Assembly (NCBI RefSeq): GCF_022828475.1
Contig: NZ_CP059557.1
Location: 4,945,470-5,009,469, forward strand
Origin: Saccharopolyspora gloriosae
GTDB lineage: Bacteria > Actinomycetota > Actinomycetes > Mycobacteriales > Pseudonocardiaceae
Direction of reading: 5' to 3'
DNA: 64,000 bases
The notes below the pieces were generated by a model that saw only the letters and a list, made by a program, of their open reading frames with translations, ran no database searches and was not told where the DNA came from. Every line of letters begins with the position of its first letter. The stretch's first letter is position 1. Positions 17,580-26,180 of the stretch are shown here, one piece after another. The translations under genes were made by a program, and so were the position numbers.

Positions 17580-18691
17580 CAGCGAACGTGGACGCGCACC
17601 TGGTCCGCCCGATCCCCGAATTCGAGGGCGTGCACGACATCTGGCCGCGCGGCAAGCGCCTGGACGCGGTACGCGAGGCGGCCCGGTCCTACCGCGAACG
17701 ATTCATCGAACAGGGCACGATCAAAGGGATCCGCAGCATCGACATCGCGGCGGCGCCCTACCCCTCCCGATACGCTTTCCAGGGCTACAACCTCTCGGTC
17801 AATCCGGTCATCTCGATCATCAACCGGATGTTCGTGATCCAGTTCGAGGGCTTCGACGGCGAACTCAAGACGCTCGTGTGGGAACCGACCGTCGCGGCAG
17901 GCTCCGCCGAAGCGCCGTTCTACGGCAAGCTCCAGAGGATGGCGGGCGATTTCCTGTCCGACAAGGTCTTCGCCAAGTACTACAACGACCCGGACACCGT
18001 GCTGCCCGGCCTCGGCCTGAGCAACGACGACGTCGACTACGTCAGCTTCGACCACCTGCACGTCCAGGACGTCCGGATGATCATGGGCAGCGACCGGGTC
18101 ATCCCCGGCGAGCGGACACCGCGCGAACCGCTGTTCCCCAACGGCAAACTCCTCGTGCACCGCAAGGAACTCGGCACCTTCGAGTCACCGCACCCGATGC
18201 AGTGGGCCTGGTACGTCGACGGCGGCATGGACGGAGTTCCCGCCGAGCGGCTCGAAGTCTTCGACGGCGACGTCGAACTCGGCATCGGTGTCAGTCTGCT
18301 GTGGACGCCCGGACACACCGATGGCAACCACTCCCTGTTCGTGAACACCCCCGACGGCGTGTGGGTCTCCTCCGAGAACGGCATGGCCGCAGACAGCTGG
18401 CAGCCCGAACTGTCCAAGATCCCCGGCGTGAAGCAGCAGGCGCGGTTCTTCAACCGGGAAGTGGTGCTCAACGCCAACACCCTCGAAGACTCGCTCGACC
18501 AGTACGACTCGATGGTCAAGGAGAAGACCATGGCGTCGCGCTCGCCGAAGGACTCCCGGTGGCTGCAGATCATCCCGTCCTCGGAATGCGCCCCTTGGAA
18601 GCGGCAATGGCCGGTGGTCCCGACCCACACCCACGGCGGCCTCGATTACGGGATCATCCGCCGGTCAGGGCCTTCGGAGGTGGCCGGGTAG
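17576..18691 (+). CDS. Metallo-beta-lactamase-fold hydrolase
   Basis: 371-residue protein with an MBL-fold core. The metal motif is HLHVQD (about residue 160) and a later metal strand is LLWTPGHTDGNHSLFV. The first motif departs from the usual HxHxDH, so activity may be unusual. It is coupled to the SDR by a 4-nt overlap. The last codons run into repeat copy C, which supplies the stop codon (GTGGCCGGGTAG). The natural C-terminus may therefore have been altered by arrival of the repeat. Substrate unknown. Confidence 0.75.
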   Translation: MTANVDAHLVRPIPEFEGVHDIWPRGKRLDAVREAARSYRERFIEQGTIKGIRSIDIAAAPYPSRYAFQGYNLSVNPVISIINRMFVIQFEGFDGELKTLVWEPTVAAGSAEAPFYGKLQRMAGDFLSDKVFAKYYNDPDTVLPGLGLSNDDVDYVSFDHLHVQDVRMIMGSDRVIPGERTPREPLFPNGKLLVHRKELGTFESPHPMQWAWYVDGGMDGVPAERLEVFDGDVELGIGVSLLWTPGHTDGNHSLFVNTPDGVWVSSENGMAADSWQPELSKIPGVKQQARFFNREVVLNANTLEDSLDQYDSMVKEKTMASRSPKDSRWLQIIPSSECAPWKRQWPVVPTHTHGGLDYGIIRRSGPSEVAG

Positions 18692-18840
18692 CGGAGCCTC
18701 GGTTGCTTCCTCGCCACGGGATCATCTTCCCGAGTGGCTCCACCACGGAAGTGCTGTCCTCGCGAGGAAGCAGCCGGTGGTCACCTTCTTGACGTGAGCA
18801 GTGCGCGTACGCGCGTCCAAGCGCGGCTTCCCGCAGAGCA
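18679..18840 (+). repeat. Dispersed structured intergenic repeat, copy C (degenerate)
   Basis: A diverged copy. Left arm 18698-18714 (CTCGGTTGCTTCCTCGC) still pairs with 18762-18776, but the conserved CTGAGAACCCG block after the right arm is partly deleted. The inner hairpin GTGG-CTCC-ACCAC and the GACGTGAGCA block remain. It overlaps the 3' end of the MBL gene and lies in the convergent gap to the MftD-like gene. Confidence 0.75.
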
Positions 18841-18906
18841 GGCTTGCTGCGCAGCCCTTCGCGAACTGCGCAGCGGACGTCGTGCAAGTCGTTCGGCGCG
18901 GCGTCG

Positions 18907-20079
18907 TCAGGCTCCGAGCGTGGTTTCGAAGCCGGGTGGGATGACCACGTCGGTGCGGTCGAGTTCGTGGATCGAGGAGCGCCCCAGGCCGAGCAGAGCG
19001 GAGTCGATACCGCCGCGCAGGATGTCGAGGACGTTCTCCACGCCGGGCTGACCGTTCGCGGCCAGGCCCCACAGGTAGGCGCGGCCGATCATGACCGCCT
19101 TCGCGCCGAGCGCGAGCGCCTTGACGACGTCGCTGCCCCGGCGCACGCCGCCGTCGAGCAGCACCTCCACCTGCCCGCCGACCGCGTCCGCGATGGCGGG
19201 CAGCACCCGGATGCTCGCCGGGGTGCCGTCCAGGTTGTTGCCGCCGTGGTTGGACACCGAGATCGCCGTGACCCCGGCGTCGACGGCGCGCTTGGCGTCG
19301 TCGACCCGGCACACGCCCTTGAGCATGAACGGGCCGTCCCACTGCTCGCGCATCCACGCGATGTCGTCCCAGCTCGGCGGCGGTGTCTGCATCCACTGCC
19401 CGTAGGCACCGAAGAACGTCGGCCCCTGCTCGCCACGTCCGTCCACATTGGGCACACGCAGGTCCGGGATCGTGCGCTGCTTCGCGAACGCCGCCAGCCA
19501 GCGCGGATGCCGCAACGCTTCCGGGGCGTAACACAGCATCGTGGCTAGGCTCATGCTCTCCGGGATCGACGGACTGCCCCAGTCCCGGCCGTGCGAGAAC
19601 GACCAGTCCGTGGTCGCGATCATTCCGACCGCACCGGCCTCCTTCGCCCGCTGCATCCGCCGGACCACGGCGTCCCGTCCGCCCACCCAATAGGTCTGGA
19701 AGAACGTCTGCGGATTCGCCGCCACCACGTCCTCGATCGATTTGCTCGCGAAGCCGCTCAGCCCCATGGCCGTCCCGCGCGCTGCGGCCGCGCGGGCCAC
19801 GGCCACCTCACCGTCCGGGTGCACCGCCTGCACGCCGGTCGGCGAGATGACCACCGGCAGCGAGATCGGCTGCCCCAGCACGGTCGTGGCCAGGTCCCGT
19901 TCCGGCGACAGTCCCGCGACGTGCGGGGCGAATCCCAGCTCACCGAACGCCGCCTGGTTGTCGGCGAGCGTCGCGCCCTTCTCCGAGCCCGCGATCAACG
20001 CACCGTAGACCGACCACGGCAAGCGCTTACGAGCCCTGCGCTGTGCTTCGGCGACGCTCTCGAACCAACCGTTGCTCAT
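18907..20079 (-). CDS. FMN-dependent alpha-hydroxy-acid dehydrogenase-like protein, MftD type
   Basis: 390-residue TIM-barrel flavoprotein of the lactate oxidase/glycolate oxidase superfamily. It matches, from memory of the family, pre-mycofactocin synthase MftD along most of its length: WFESVAEAQRRARKRLP, SLIAGSEKG-type start, ATTDWSFSHGRDWGSP, GPFMLKGVCRVDDAKRAVDAG, and SNHGGNNLDGTPASIR. The last has Asn-Asn where lactate oxidases have Arg-Gln. MftD oxidatively deaminates the AHDP intermediate to the quinone-like redox centre of mycofactocin. No mftA, mftB, mftC, mftE or mftF is in this window, so it may be an orphan or a paralogue with another substrate. Confidence 0.82.
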   Translation of the reverse strand: MSNGWFESVAEAQRRARKRLPWSVYGALIAGSEKGATLADNQAAFGELGFAPHVAGLSPERDLATTVLGQPISLPVVISPTGVQAVHPDGEVAVARAAAARGTAMGLSGFASKSIEDVVAANPQTFFQTYWVGGRDAVVRRMQRAKEAGAVGMIATTDWSFSHGRDWGSPSIPESMSLATMLCYAPEALRHPRWLAAFAKQRTIPDLRVPNVDGRGEQGPTFFGAYGQWMQTPPPSWDDIAWMREQWDGPFMLKGVCRVDDAKRAVDAGVTAISVSNHGGNNLDGTPASIRVLPAIADAVGGQVEVLLDGGVRRGSDVVKALALGAKAVMIGRAYLWGLAANGQPGVENVLDILRGGIDSALLGLGRSSIHELDRTDVVIPPGFETTLGA

Positions 20080-20624
20080 CGCGGATCGCCCCTTGCGTGG
20101 CTGGGTGTGACGGCAGCCACGAGATTAATGGCATCCCGTGCCAAAATAAAACCCTCCCGGCGACATCCCCACCACGCCACCCGATCAGAGCAGCCTGCTG
20201 ATCAAGATCAGCGGATGACCCGGCGAAGGCACGCAGGCGAGGCGCCGCCAACGATCCTCAGCGCCGCCGCCAGCGCCTGTCTCTAAATTCGGCCGACCTG
20301 GTCGGCGGCTACTTAGCTCAGCCCACACAAGCCGCGCGGGGTTCGCAAGCCTGCGGCGCGCAGATGGTCAGCACGGAAGGCCGACCCTCCCACGTGCGGG
20401 TAGCCGCCCTCGCCGCACTGCCGACCTGGGCTCACATTCGCGGACACGCTGCTCGCGCGATCCGCTCCAGCGGCAACCGGACGCGCGAGGCCGACCATCC
20501 ACGAATAGAACTATCTCAGTACATCGACCGGATAACCTGCCCTCTTTCGCCGGATCTAGCTTTTTTTGTACTTCGATCGTACTGTCTGCTTGTCGTCATC
20601 GTTGACACGTGAGAGTGGTGCCGC
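20080..20624. other. Divergent intergenic region, no gene seen
   Basis: 545 bp between divergent genes; promoters for both should lie here. A+T content rises around 20510-20610. A TTAGCTCAG string at 20314-20322 looks like a tRNA D-arm, but no tRNA can be folded around it. Confidence 0.4.
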
Positions 20625-21455
20625 ATGCAGGAAGTCGTCATCGTCGGCTGCGGGGAGGTGGGACTCGCCTACGCCCGCAAGGCACTGGAGCTGGATCCCG
20701 CACCCCGGTTGCAACTGCTCGACCCCGCCCCCGGCGCGGAGGCCGTCGAGTTCGCCGCGAGCACCGGGACCGGGTTGCACGCCTCGGCCGGGACATGGCT
20801 GGACGAGTCCACCGTGGTCCTGCTCGCCGTCCCGGGACAGGCCGCGACACGAGCGCTCGAAACCATCACGCCCTGGTTGTTCTCCGGCGCCACCGTCGCC
20901 GACCTGAGCACCGCGGCGACCGAGTCCAAGCAGCGGTCGGCCGAGCACTGCCGGACCGGCGGGATCCGGTACGTGGACCTGGCGATCACCGGTTCCGTCG
21001 CGGCGAACGGGCCGCGCACGCCGCTGCTCTACGCCGGCCCGGAATGCGCCGGGCTGATCACCCTGCTGGAGCGGCTGGGCGCCCCGCTGACGCTGCTGGA
21101 CGGGGCCGAACCCGGGGACGCGATGCGGGTGAAGCTGCTCCGCTCGGTGATCATGAAAGGCCTGGAGGCGCTGGTCGTCGAATGCGTTCCGGCCGCCGAG
21201 GAGTACGGCGTGACCGAGCAGCTATGGACCTCGCTCGGCGACGTCGACCGCACCGGTTTCGTCCCGCTGCTGCACGCGATGCTGCGCACCCACGCACAGC
21301 ACGCGGCCCGCCGCGAGCACGAAGTGGCCCAATCCGCCGAACAGCTCGAAGCGATCGGGCGCCCCAGCGCGATGACCCGGGCGACGCAGCAGCGATTCGC
21401 CGCCACCCTCGCCGCCGATCAGTCCGAACAGGACTCCGCGCCCGCACGGTCCTGA
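20625..21455 (+). CDS. NAD(P)-binding dehydrogenase of the 6PGDH/3-hydroxyisobutyrate dehydrogenase type
   Basis: 276-residue dehydrogenase. The Rossmann nucleotide motif is VIVGCGEVG at residues 5-13. The expected substrate segment appears as YVDLAITGSVAANGPRTPLL, and the family lysine is in MRVKLLRSVIMKG, followed by a DUF1932-like helical C-terminal domain. It probably acts on a beta-hydroxyacid. It heads a cluster with an MFS importer and an RraA-like aldolase (38-bp gap, then ATGA overlap), so uptake and breakdown of a small carboxylic acid is likely. Confidence 0.8.
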   Translation: MQEVVIVGCGEVGLAYARKALELDPAPRLQLLDPAPGAEAVEFAASTGTGLHASAGTWLDESTVVLLAVPGQAATRALETITPWLFSGATVADLSTAATESKQRSAEHCRTGGIRYVDLAITGSVAANGPRTPLLYAGPECAGLITLLERLGAPLTLLDGAEPGDAMRVKLLRSVIMKGLEALVVECVPAAEEYGVTEQLWTSLGDVDRTGFVPLLHAMLRTHAQHAARREHEVAQSAEQLEAIGRPSAMTRATQQRFAATLAADQSEQDSAPARS

Positions 21456-21493
21456 ACGCGCCCGACGGAGCCCTTCGACACCCACGGAGCACC

Positions 21494-22876
21494 ATGTCCC
21501 CCACCAGCAATGGCGCTGCGCCAGGACACTACCGGCCGGACATCGTCCGCAAGATCAAACTCCGGATCGTCCCCTTCCTCGCCGTCCTTTACATCATCGC
21601 GTTCATCGACCGTGCCAACGTCGGCTACGCCGCGCTAGGCATGAACAGCGACCTCGGCATCACCGCCGTGCAGTTCGGCTTCATCGCCGGGCTGTTCTCC
21701 ATCGGATACTTCGCCTTCGAGGTGCCCAGCAACATGCTGATGCGCCGAGTCGGCGCCCGGCGCTGGATCGCCCGCATCCTGTTCAGCTGGGGCTTGGTGG
21801 CGGTGCTGACCGGCCTGGTCCAGAACGTCACCCAGCTTGCGATCGCCCGCACGCTGCTCGGCATCGCCGAAGCCGGCTTCTTCCCCTGCGTGCTGCTCTA
21901 CCTCAGCCAGTGGTTCCCGGAACGCGAGCGCGCCCGCGTGGTCGCCCAGTTCATGGTCGCCCTCCCCGTGGCCACGCTGATCGCCGGACCGCTGTCCGGG
22001 CTGATCCTCGACCACGTCCACTGGCTCGACCTGGCCAGCTGGCGCTGGGTGTTCATCCTCGAAGGCATGCCCGCCGTCCTGCTCGGCGTGATCACCCTGT
22101 TCGTGCTGGTCGACGCACCTTCCCAAGCTCAGTGGTTGAGCGCGGCGGAAAAGCGGTGGCTCACCGACACCCTGGAGCGGGAGAACGCCGCCAAAAACGC
22201 CCGCCACCGACAGCCCGGGTTCTGGCGCAGCCTGCTCGGCGCACGGGTACTCGCCCTGTCGCTGATCTACTACAGCAAGTCCGTCGCGATCTACGTTTTG
22301 GCGTTCTTCACCCCGCAGATCGTCCAAGGCCTCGGGCAGAACCTGAGCCACTCCACGGTGGGCGTGCTCTCCGCGCTGCCCTACGGTGCCGCGGCCGTGG
22401 TCATGGTCTGGTGGGCGCGACACTCCGACCGCACCCGCGAACGCCGTTGGCACGTGGCGGTTCCACTGTTCGTCTGCGCCGCCGGGTTGTGCGCCATGCC
22501 GTTCGCCGAAGGCAGCCTCGTCACCTCCCTGCTGTTGCTGACCGTCGTCACCGTCGCCGTCTACGCGACATACGGGCCGTTCTGGTCACTGCCCTCGCTG
22601 TTCCTCACCGGCCCCGCCGTTGCGGTCGGGCTGGCCTCGATCAACTCGATCGCCAACCTCGGCGGGTTCGTCGGCCCGTTCGGGTTCGGTGCGCTCGAAA
22701 CCGCAACCGGAGACATCACCGCCGGGCTCGCGCTCGTCGCCATCGTCCTGGTCATCTCCGGCGTGCTCGTGGTGCGACTGCGCTTCGTCCGCGACGCCGA
22801 AGCCGCCTTGCGACCCGACGACGCCCGGCACGACCCGCACCGCACCGATCCGGCGCTGCAGAAGGAGATCCCATGA
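21494..22876 (+). CDS. MFS transporter, anion:cation symporter (ACS) family
   Basis: 460-residue permease with about twelve membrane helices in two sixes separated by a cytoplasmic loop (about residues 205-245). ACS family signatures are FIDRANVGYAALGM in helix 1 and GLFSIGYFAFEVPSNMLM in helix 2. Family members import organic anions such as phthalate, 4-hydroxyphenylacetate or sugar acids by proton symport. Its stop overlaps the start of the RraA-like gene (ATGA), tying the imported substrate to that aldolase. Confidence 0.87.
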   Translation: MSPTSNGAAPGHYRPDIVRKIKLRIVPFLAVLYIIAFIDRANVGYAALGMNSDLGITAVQFGFIAGLFSIGYFAFEVPSNMLMRRVGARRWIARILFSWGLVAVLTGLVQNVTQLAIARTLLGIAEAGFFPCVLLYLSQWFPERERARVVAQFMVALPVATLIAGPLSGLILDHVHWLDLASWRWVFILEGMPAVLLGVITLFVLVDAPSQAQWLSAAEKRWLTDTLERENAAKNARHRQPGFWRSLLGARVLALSLIYYSKSVAIYVLAFFTPQIVQGLGQNLSHSTVGVLSALPYGAAAVVMVWWARHSDRTRERRWHVAVPLFVCAAGLCAMPFAEGSLVTSLLLLTVVTVAVYATYGPFWSLPSLFLTGPAVAVGLASINSIANLGGFVGPFGFGALETATGDITAGLALVAIVLVISGVLVVRLRFVRDAEAALRPDDARHDPHRTDPALQKEIP

Positions 22877-23496
22877 CCACGACCCCGGAACAACTCGCAC
22901 GCCTTGCCGCTCTCGGCACTGCCACCGTCTACGAGGCCAACGGGCAGACAGGAGCCTTCGATTCCGGGCTCAAGCCCCTCGACCCGGGCAGCCGGATGGC
23001 CGGACGCGCCGTGACGCTGGACCTCCCACCGGCCGACAACTGGTACGTGCACCTCGCCGTGCTGCAAGCAGGCCCCGGCGACGTCCTCGTCGTCGACGCG
23101 AAGGGCTACCTCGAAGCCGGCCCCTGGGGCGACGTGCTCACCTGCGCGGCCCAGCAACGCGGCCTCGCCGGGCTCGTCATCGACGGAGCGGTCCGCGACA
23201 GCCGCGACATCATCGATTCCGGCTTCCCGGTGTTCACCCGCGGGCTGTCCATCAAAGGCACCAGCAAATCCGTACCGGGTCGGATCAACGTTCCGGTCCA
23301 CGTCGGCGGAGTCACCGTCGAACCCGGCGACGTCGTGCTCGGCGACGCCGATGGACTCGTTCGGGTCCCCGCAGCCGAGATCGGGCAAGCCCTGCGAGCA
23401 TCCGAGTCGCGCCAGGCCAAGGAAAACGGCTTCCGCGAACGCCTCCGCATCGGCGCCACCACCCTCGAACTGCTCGGCCTGGCCGATCCGCGCTGA
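22873..23496 (+). CDS. RraA-like / HMG aldolase family protein (oxaloacetate decarboxylase-aldolase fold)
   Basis: 207-residue protein of the RraA/demethylmenaquinone methyltransferase-like fold. The active-site signature AGPGDVLVVDAKG...GPWGDVL, followed by GLAGLVIDGAVRDS, carries the Gly-rich loop and the Arg-Asp pair used by 4-hydroxy-4-methyl-2-oxoglutarate / 4-carboxy-4-hydroxy-2-oxoadipate aldolases. In this context an aldolase making pyruvate is more likely than an RNase E regulator. It is translationally coupled to the MFS gene. Repeat copy D follows. Confidence 0.82.
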   Translation: MTTTPEQLARLAALGTATVYEANGQTGAFDSGLKPLDPGSRMAGRAVTLDLPPADNWYVHLAVLQAGPGDVLVVDAKGYLEAGPWGDVLTCAAQQRGLAGLVIDGAVRDSRDIIDSGFPVFTRGLSIKGTSKSVPGRINVPVHVGGVTVEPGDVVLGDADGLVRVPAAEIGQALRASESRQAKENGFRERLRIGATTLELLGLADPR

Positions 23497-23525
23497 GGAC
23501 TTCTTTCCGGAATGGCCTGCTTTGT

Positions 23526-23652
23526 GGTCGGGTGGCGGAACCTCAGTGAGCCTCTCGCTGAGAATCCGCCGGTGGTCGCTTTTTTGACGTGGGCTATGTG
23601 CTTCGCACATACAGGCACGGCTGCGCCGCAAAGATTCGGCTTCGCCGCTGAC
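23526..23652 (+). repeat. Dispersed structured intergenic repeat, copy D (short form)
   Basis: The flanks (GGTGGCGGAACCTCAG and CCGGTGGTCGC-T6-GACGTGGGC) and the TATGTGC/GCACATA hairpin are intact. The inner hairpin and most of the outer stem are deleted, leaving a small CTCAGTGAG/CTCGCTGAG hairpin. It lies between the RraA-like and GntR genes. Confidence 0.8.
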
Positions 23653-23724
23653 GAGAGAACTGCCAGAAGAGCATCCTTCAAGGACCGCTAAGCTCGCCGG
23701 GACGCCGCACACGGAGGGGAAGCG

Positions 23725-24360
23725 ATGCCACGACCGTCCGAGACGGTCTACGACGCGCTCAAGTCGCTCATCCAGACCGGTCAGCTGGCTCCCGGCGAGC
23801 ACCTCGTCGAAGACGAGTTGTGCGCCCGTCACGAGGTCAGCCGCACGCCCGTACGCAACGCCCTGCGCAAGCTCAGCAGTGAAGACCTCGTCACGATCAA
23901 ACCCCACCGGGGCGCTTTCGTCGCCTCGTGGACCGACGACGACGCCGCCGAGGTCATGACCCTGCGCAGCATGCTCGAACCCCACGCCGCCGCGCTGGCC
24001 GCCCAGCGCCGCACCGACGACCAGCTGGCCGACCTGCGCGGACTGTGCGGGCACATGGAGACCTGCGAACAGGATCGCCCTCGGGACTTCCGCGACGAAC
24101 TCGCCCGGCTCAACCACGAGCTGCACCTGACCACCCTGCAAGCCGCCGCGTCGCCCCGCCTCTACAACATCACCGCCACGCTCACCCGAGCGCCGCTGAT
24201 GACCGGCTCATTCCAGTTCTACGGCGACGACCAGCTGCGACGCAGCCTGCGCGAACATCGCGACCTCGTCGACGCCATCGCACACCGCGACGCCCCCGCC
24301 GCCCACGCGGTCATGGAAGCCCACCTCCGGCTCGCCTACCGCACCATGCTCACGAAGTAG
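23725..24360 (+). CDS. GntR-family regulator (FadR/FCD type)
   Basis: 211-residue regulator. The winged helix-turn-helix reads VYDALKSLIQTGQLAPGEHL, EDELCARHEVSRTPVRNALRKL, EDLVTIKPHRGAFVA. The FCD ligand domain follows with metal-type residues in LRSMLEPHAAALAA, NHELHLTTLQAA and EHRDLVDAIAHRD. The ATG is preceded by GGAGGGGA. It lies downstream of the dehydrogenase/MFS/aldolase set and probably controls it. Confidence 0.88.
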   Translation: MPRPSETVYDALKSLIQTGQLAPGEHLVEDELCARHEVSRTPVRNALRKLSSEDLVTIKPHRGAFVASWTDDDAAEVMTLRSMLEPHAAALAAQRRTDDQLADLRGLCGHMETCEQDRPRDFRDELARLNHELHLTTLQAAASPRLYNITATLTRAPLMTGSFQFYGDDQLRRSLREHRDLVDAIAHRDAPAAHAVMEAHLRLAYRTMLTK

Positions 24361-24399
24361 CGCGTCCACGGCCTGGAACCCGGCGCCGAGCCGTCCCGG

Positions 24400-24790
24400 C
24401 CTGCCCGCGGGCAACGGGCGCTGAGTCGGCCCGTTGTAGATGCTCAACGAACGCATGAGCGCGTTCGCGGCGAGTTGTTCGGCGACGGCTTGCAGCGCCG
24501 CGCGCATCGTCGGCACCCGTGAATCGCCGTGCTCGTACACCCGGTGCCCGAACCCCATGATCTTGCGCCGCCCGCCGGCGCCCGGCTGTGCGGTGAGTTC
24601 GGCGCCGGATTCGAACCGCCTGCCACCGCCTGTCCGCGCTGCAACGCCCCGGCAGCCGCGGAGTCCCCTTCTCGTTCGTGCGAGTGGACAAACATGTCGA
24701 AACGCCGGTCCGCCACCGGATTCCACTTCTCCCGGGCAGCGGATCCTGCCCGCTGTGGACCATCTACGACGCGTTCGGCTCAGCCGGCTA
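24400..24790 (-). pseudogene. Citrate/2-methylcitrate synthase remnant
   Basis: The minus strand encodes KIMGFGHRVYEHGDSRVPTM, a near-exact citrate/methylcitrate synthase active-site segment with its catalytic histidine. A little further on, NALMRSLSIYNGP matches the family C-terminal end. The roughly 50-80 residues normally between them are missing, frames shift upstream, and no N-terminal part is present. This is a decayed gene. Confidence 0.7.
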
Positions 24791-24949
24791 AGTCCTCACC
24801 CAGGTCGCCGAACTCCGGCCGCTGAGCGCCCGCTCTCGCACTCCCGTGGAAATAGGTGTCCCGTACTCGGGCGCGGTGATTTCATGTGCTCAACCAGGCC
24901 GCCGCCGCGGTGACCCATTACTCGCACGTTGACGGCAAGGAGAAATCCC

Positions 24950-25795
24950 ATGCCAGTGGTCGAGCTTTCGGCAGGCACCATCGACTACGACGACACCGGC
25001 GGAAACGACCCGGTCCTGCTGTTCCTGCACGGCTTCGCGCAGAACGGCTCGCTCTGGCGCCACGTGGTGCACGAGCTGCGCGCGGAACACCGTTGCGTGG
25101 TACCGACCCTTCCGCTCGGCGGGCACCGCCACCCGATGCGCCCGGACGCGGACCTGTCGCTGCGCGGAGTGTCCCGCCTGGTCTCCGAGCTCATCGAGAG
25201 GCTGGGACTCCAAGAAGTCACCCTCGTGGAGAACGACTGGGGTGGAGCACATCTGACCATCGCCGAGGACGGCGATCAGCGAGTGTCGCGGCTGGTGCTC
25301 ACCTCGTGCGAGGCGTTCGACAACTACCCGCCGGGCCTTCCCGGACGCACGGTGTGGCTCGCGGCGAAAATTCCGGGTGGCATCACCGCCATGGCACAGG
25401 CTCTGCGGCTCCGCGGCCTGCGGCGCCTACCGATCGCGTTCGGCTGGATGAGCAAACGACGAGTCCCGGATGACGTCATGGACTCGTGGCTGCACCCGGT
25501 GATCACCCAGTCCGCGATCCGGCGCGATGCGCGGAAGTACCTCCGCGCCGTCGACCGACGCGACACGTTCGCCGCCGCGGACGCGTTGCGCTGCTTCGAC
25601 CGTCCCGCCCTCGTCATCTGGGCGGCCGAAGACCGCGTCATGCCACCGGATCACGGACGACGCCTGGCCGAACTGCTGCCCCGCGGCCGGCTGATCGAGA
25701 TCAACGACTCCTACACGCTCATCCCCGAAGACCGACCGGGCGAACTCGCCGCGACGATCCGCCGGTTCATCCGGGAAGCGCCAGCCACCGGTTGA
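24950..25795 (+). CDS. Alpha/beta hydrolase (haloalkane dehalogenase-like)
   Basis: 281-residue alpha/beta-hydrolase. The oxyanion loop is LFLHGFAQNGSLW, and the nucleophile elbow VENDWGG has Asp, as in haloalkane dehalogenases rather than Ser. An acidic residue is in VIWAAEDRVMP. Where the catalytic His is normally found (DxxHF), the sequence reads IEINDSYTLIPEDRP, with Tyr instead, so catalysis by the usual triad is doubtful. The ATG at 24950 follows AAGGAGAAA. It is the last backbone gene before the island. Confidence 0.82.
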   Translation: MPVVELSAGTIDYDDTGGNDPVLLFLHGFAQNGSLWRHVVHELRAEHRCVVPTLPLGGHRHPMRPDADLSLRGVSRLVSELIERLGLQEVTLVENDWGGAHLTIAEDGDQRVSRLVLTSCEAFDNYPPGLPGRTVWLAAKIPGGITAMAQALRLRGLRRLPIAFGWMSKRRVPDDVMDSWLHPVITQSAIRRDARKYLRAVDRRDTFAAADALRCFDRPALVIWAAEDRVMPPDHGRRLAELLPRGRLIEINDSYTLIPEDRPGELAATIRRFIREAPATG

Positions 25796-25816
25796 CAGAC
25801 GGCCACCACCCCATAG

Positions 25817-25854
25817 CAAAAACCCCGGCCGACGAAATTCGCCGAACGGGGTTC
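25817..25854 (-). terminator. Terminator left over from the original tRNA-Val gene
   Basis: Read on the minus strand, AACCCCG and CGGGGTT pair around a short loop and are followed by TTTTTGC, a standard intrinsic terminator. It lies just beyond the left att copy, where the tRNA-Val 3' flank was before the island inserted. It can also end the plus-strand hydrolase transcript. Confidence 0.65.
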
Positions 25855-25861
25855 TACTGAA

Positions 25862-25913
25862 TTTGGTGCGCGATACTGGGATCGAACCAGTGACCTCTAC
25901 CGTGTCAAGGTAG
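25862..25913 (-). repeat. Left attachment site: displaced 3' end of tRNA-Val
   Basis: 52 nt matching the tRNA-Val(GAC) 3' part (anticodon stem to CCA) at 47768-47819, with a single C/T difference in the T-loop. The 5' part of the tRNA is absent, so this is a direct-repeat att copy, not a gene. Confidence 0.9.
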
Positions 25914-26025
25914 TGAGTTTCCGCTGGCGACCAGGGATTTTGCGTTCCGCCGCAGGTCAGCGGCTCTTGTTCCTCCTCGTTGCGACGGGTTTCTACGCGT
26001 TGTCGCGCGTTCCCGTCGCCAGGAA

Positions 26026-26036
26026 ATCGCCATTTG
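26026..26036 (+). repeat. Possible integrase arm site, left end
   Basis: ATCGCCATTTG, matching two copies at the right end of the island (47688-47697 and 47699-47709). It is placed about 110 bp inside the left att. Confidence 0.4.
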
Positions 26037-26180
26037 ATCTTGGCCAACGTGGAGGACGGTCACCTTGCCTCACGCACTCTTCGGCTTGCCTCATAGGTCT
26101 CACGCGCGACGGTACGAGCCGCGCGGTGCACCATGGAAGGGTCTGCCCAGACTTCGGTTGTCACTCGGGGTTGAGTGGTG

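Noticed and set aside
20305-20360. tRNA-like string TTAGCTCAG
   Set aside because: No acceptor, anticodon or T-arm partners can be drawn; chance match.
25862-25913. A second tRNA-Val gene at the left end of the island
   Set aside because: The 5' acceptor and D-arm are missing; it is only the 3' part and serves as the att copy.
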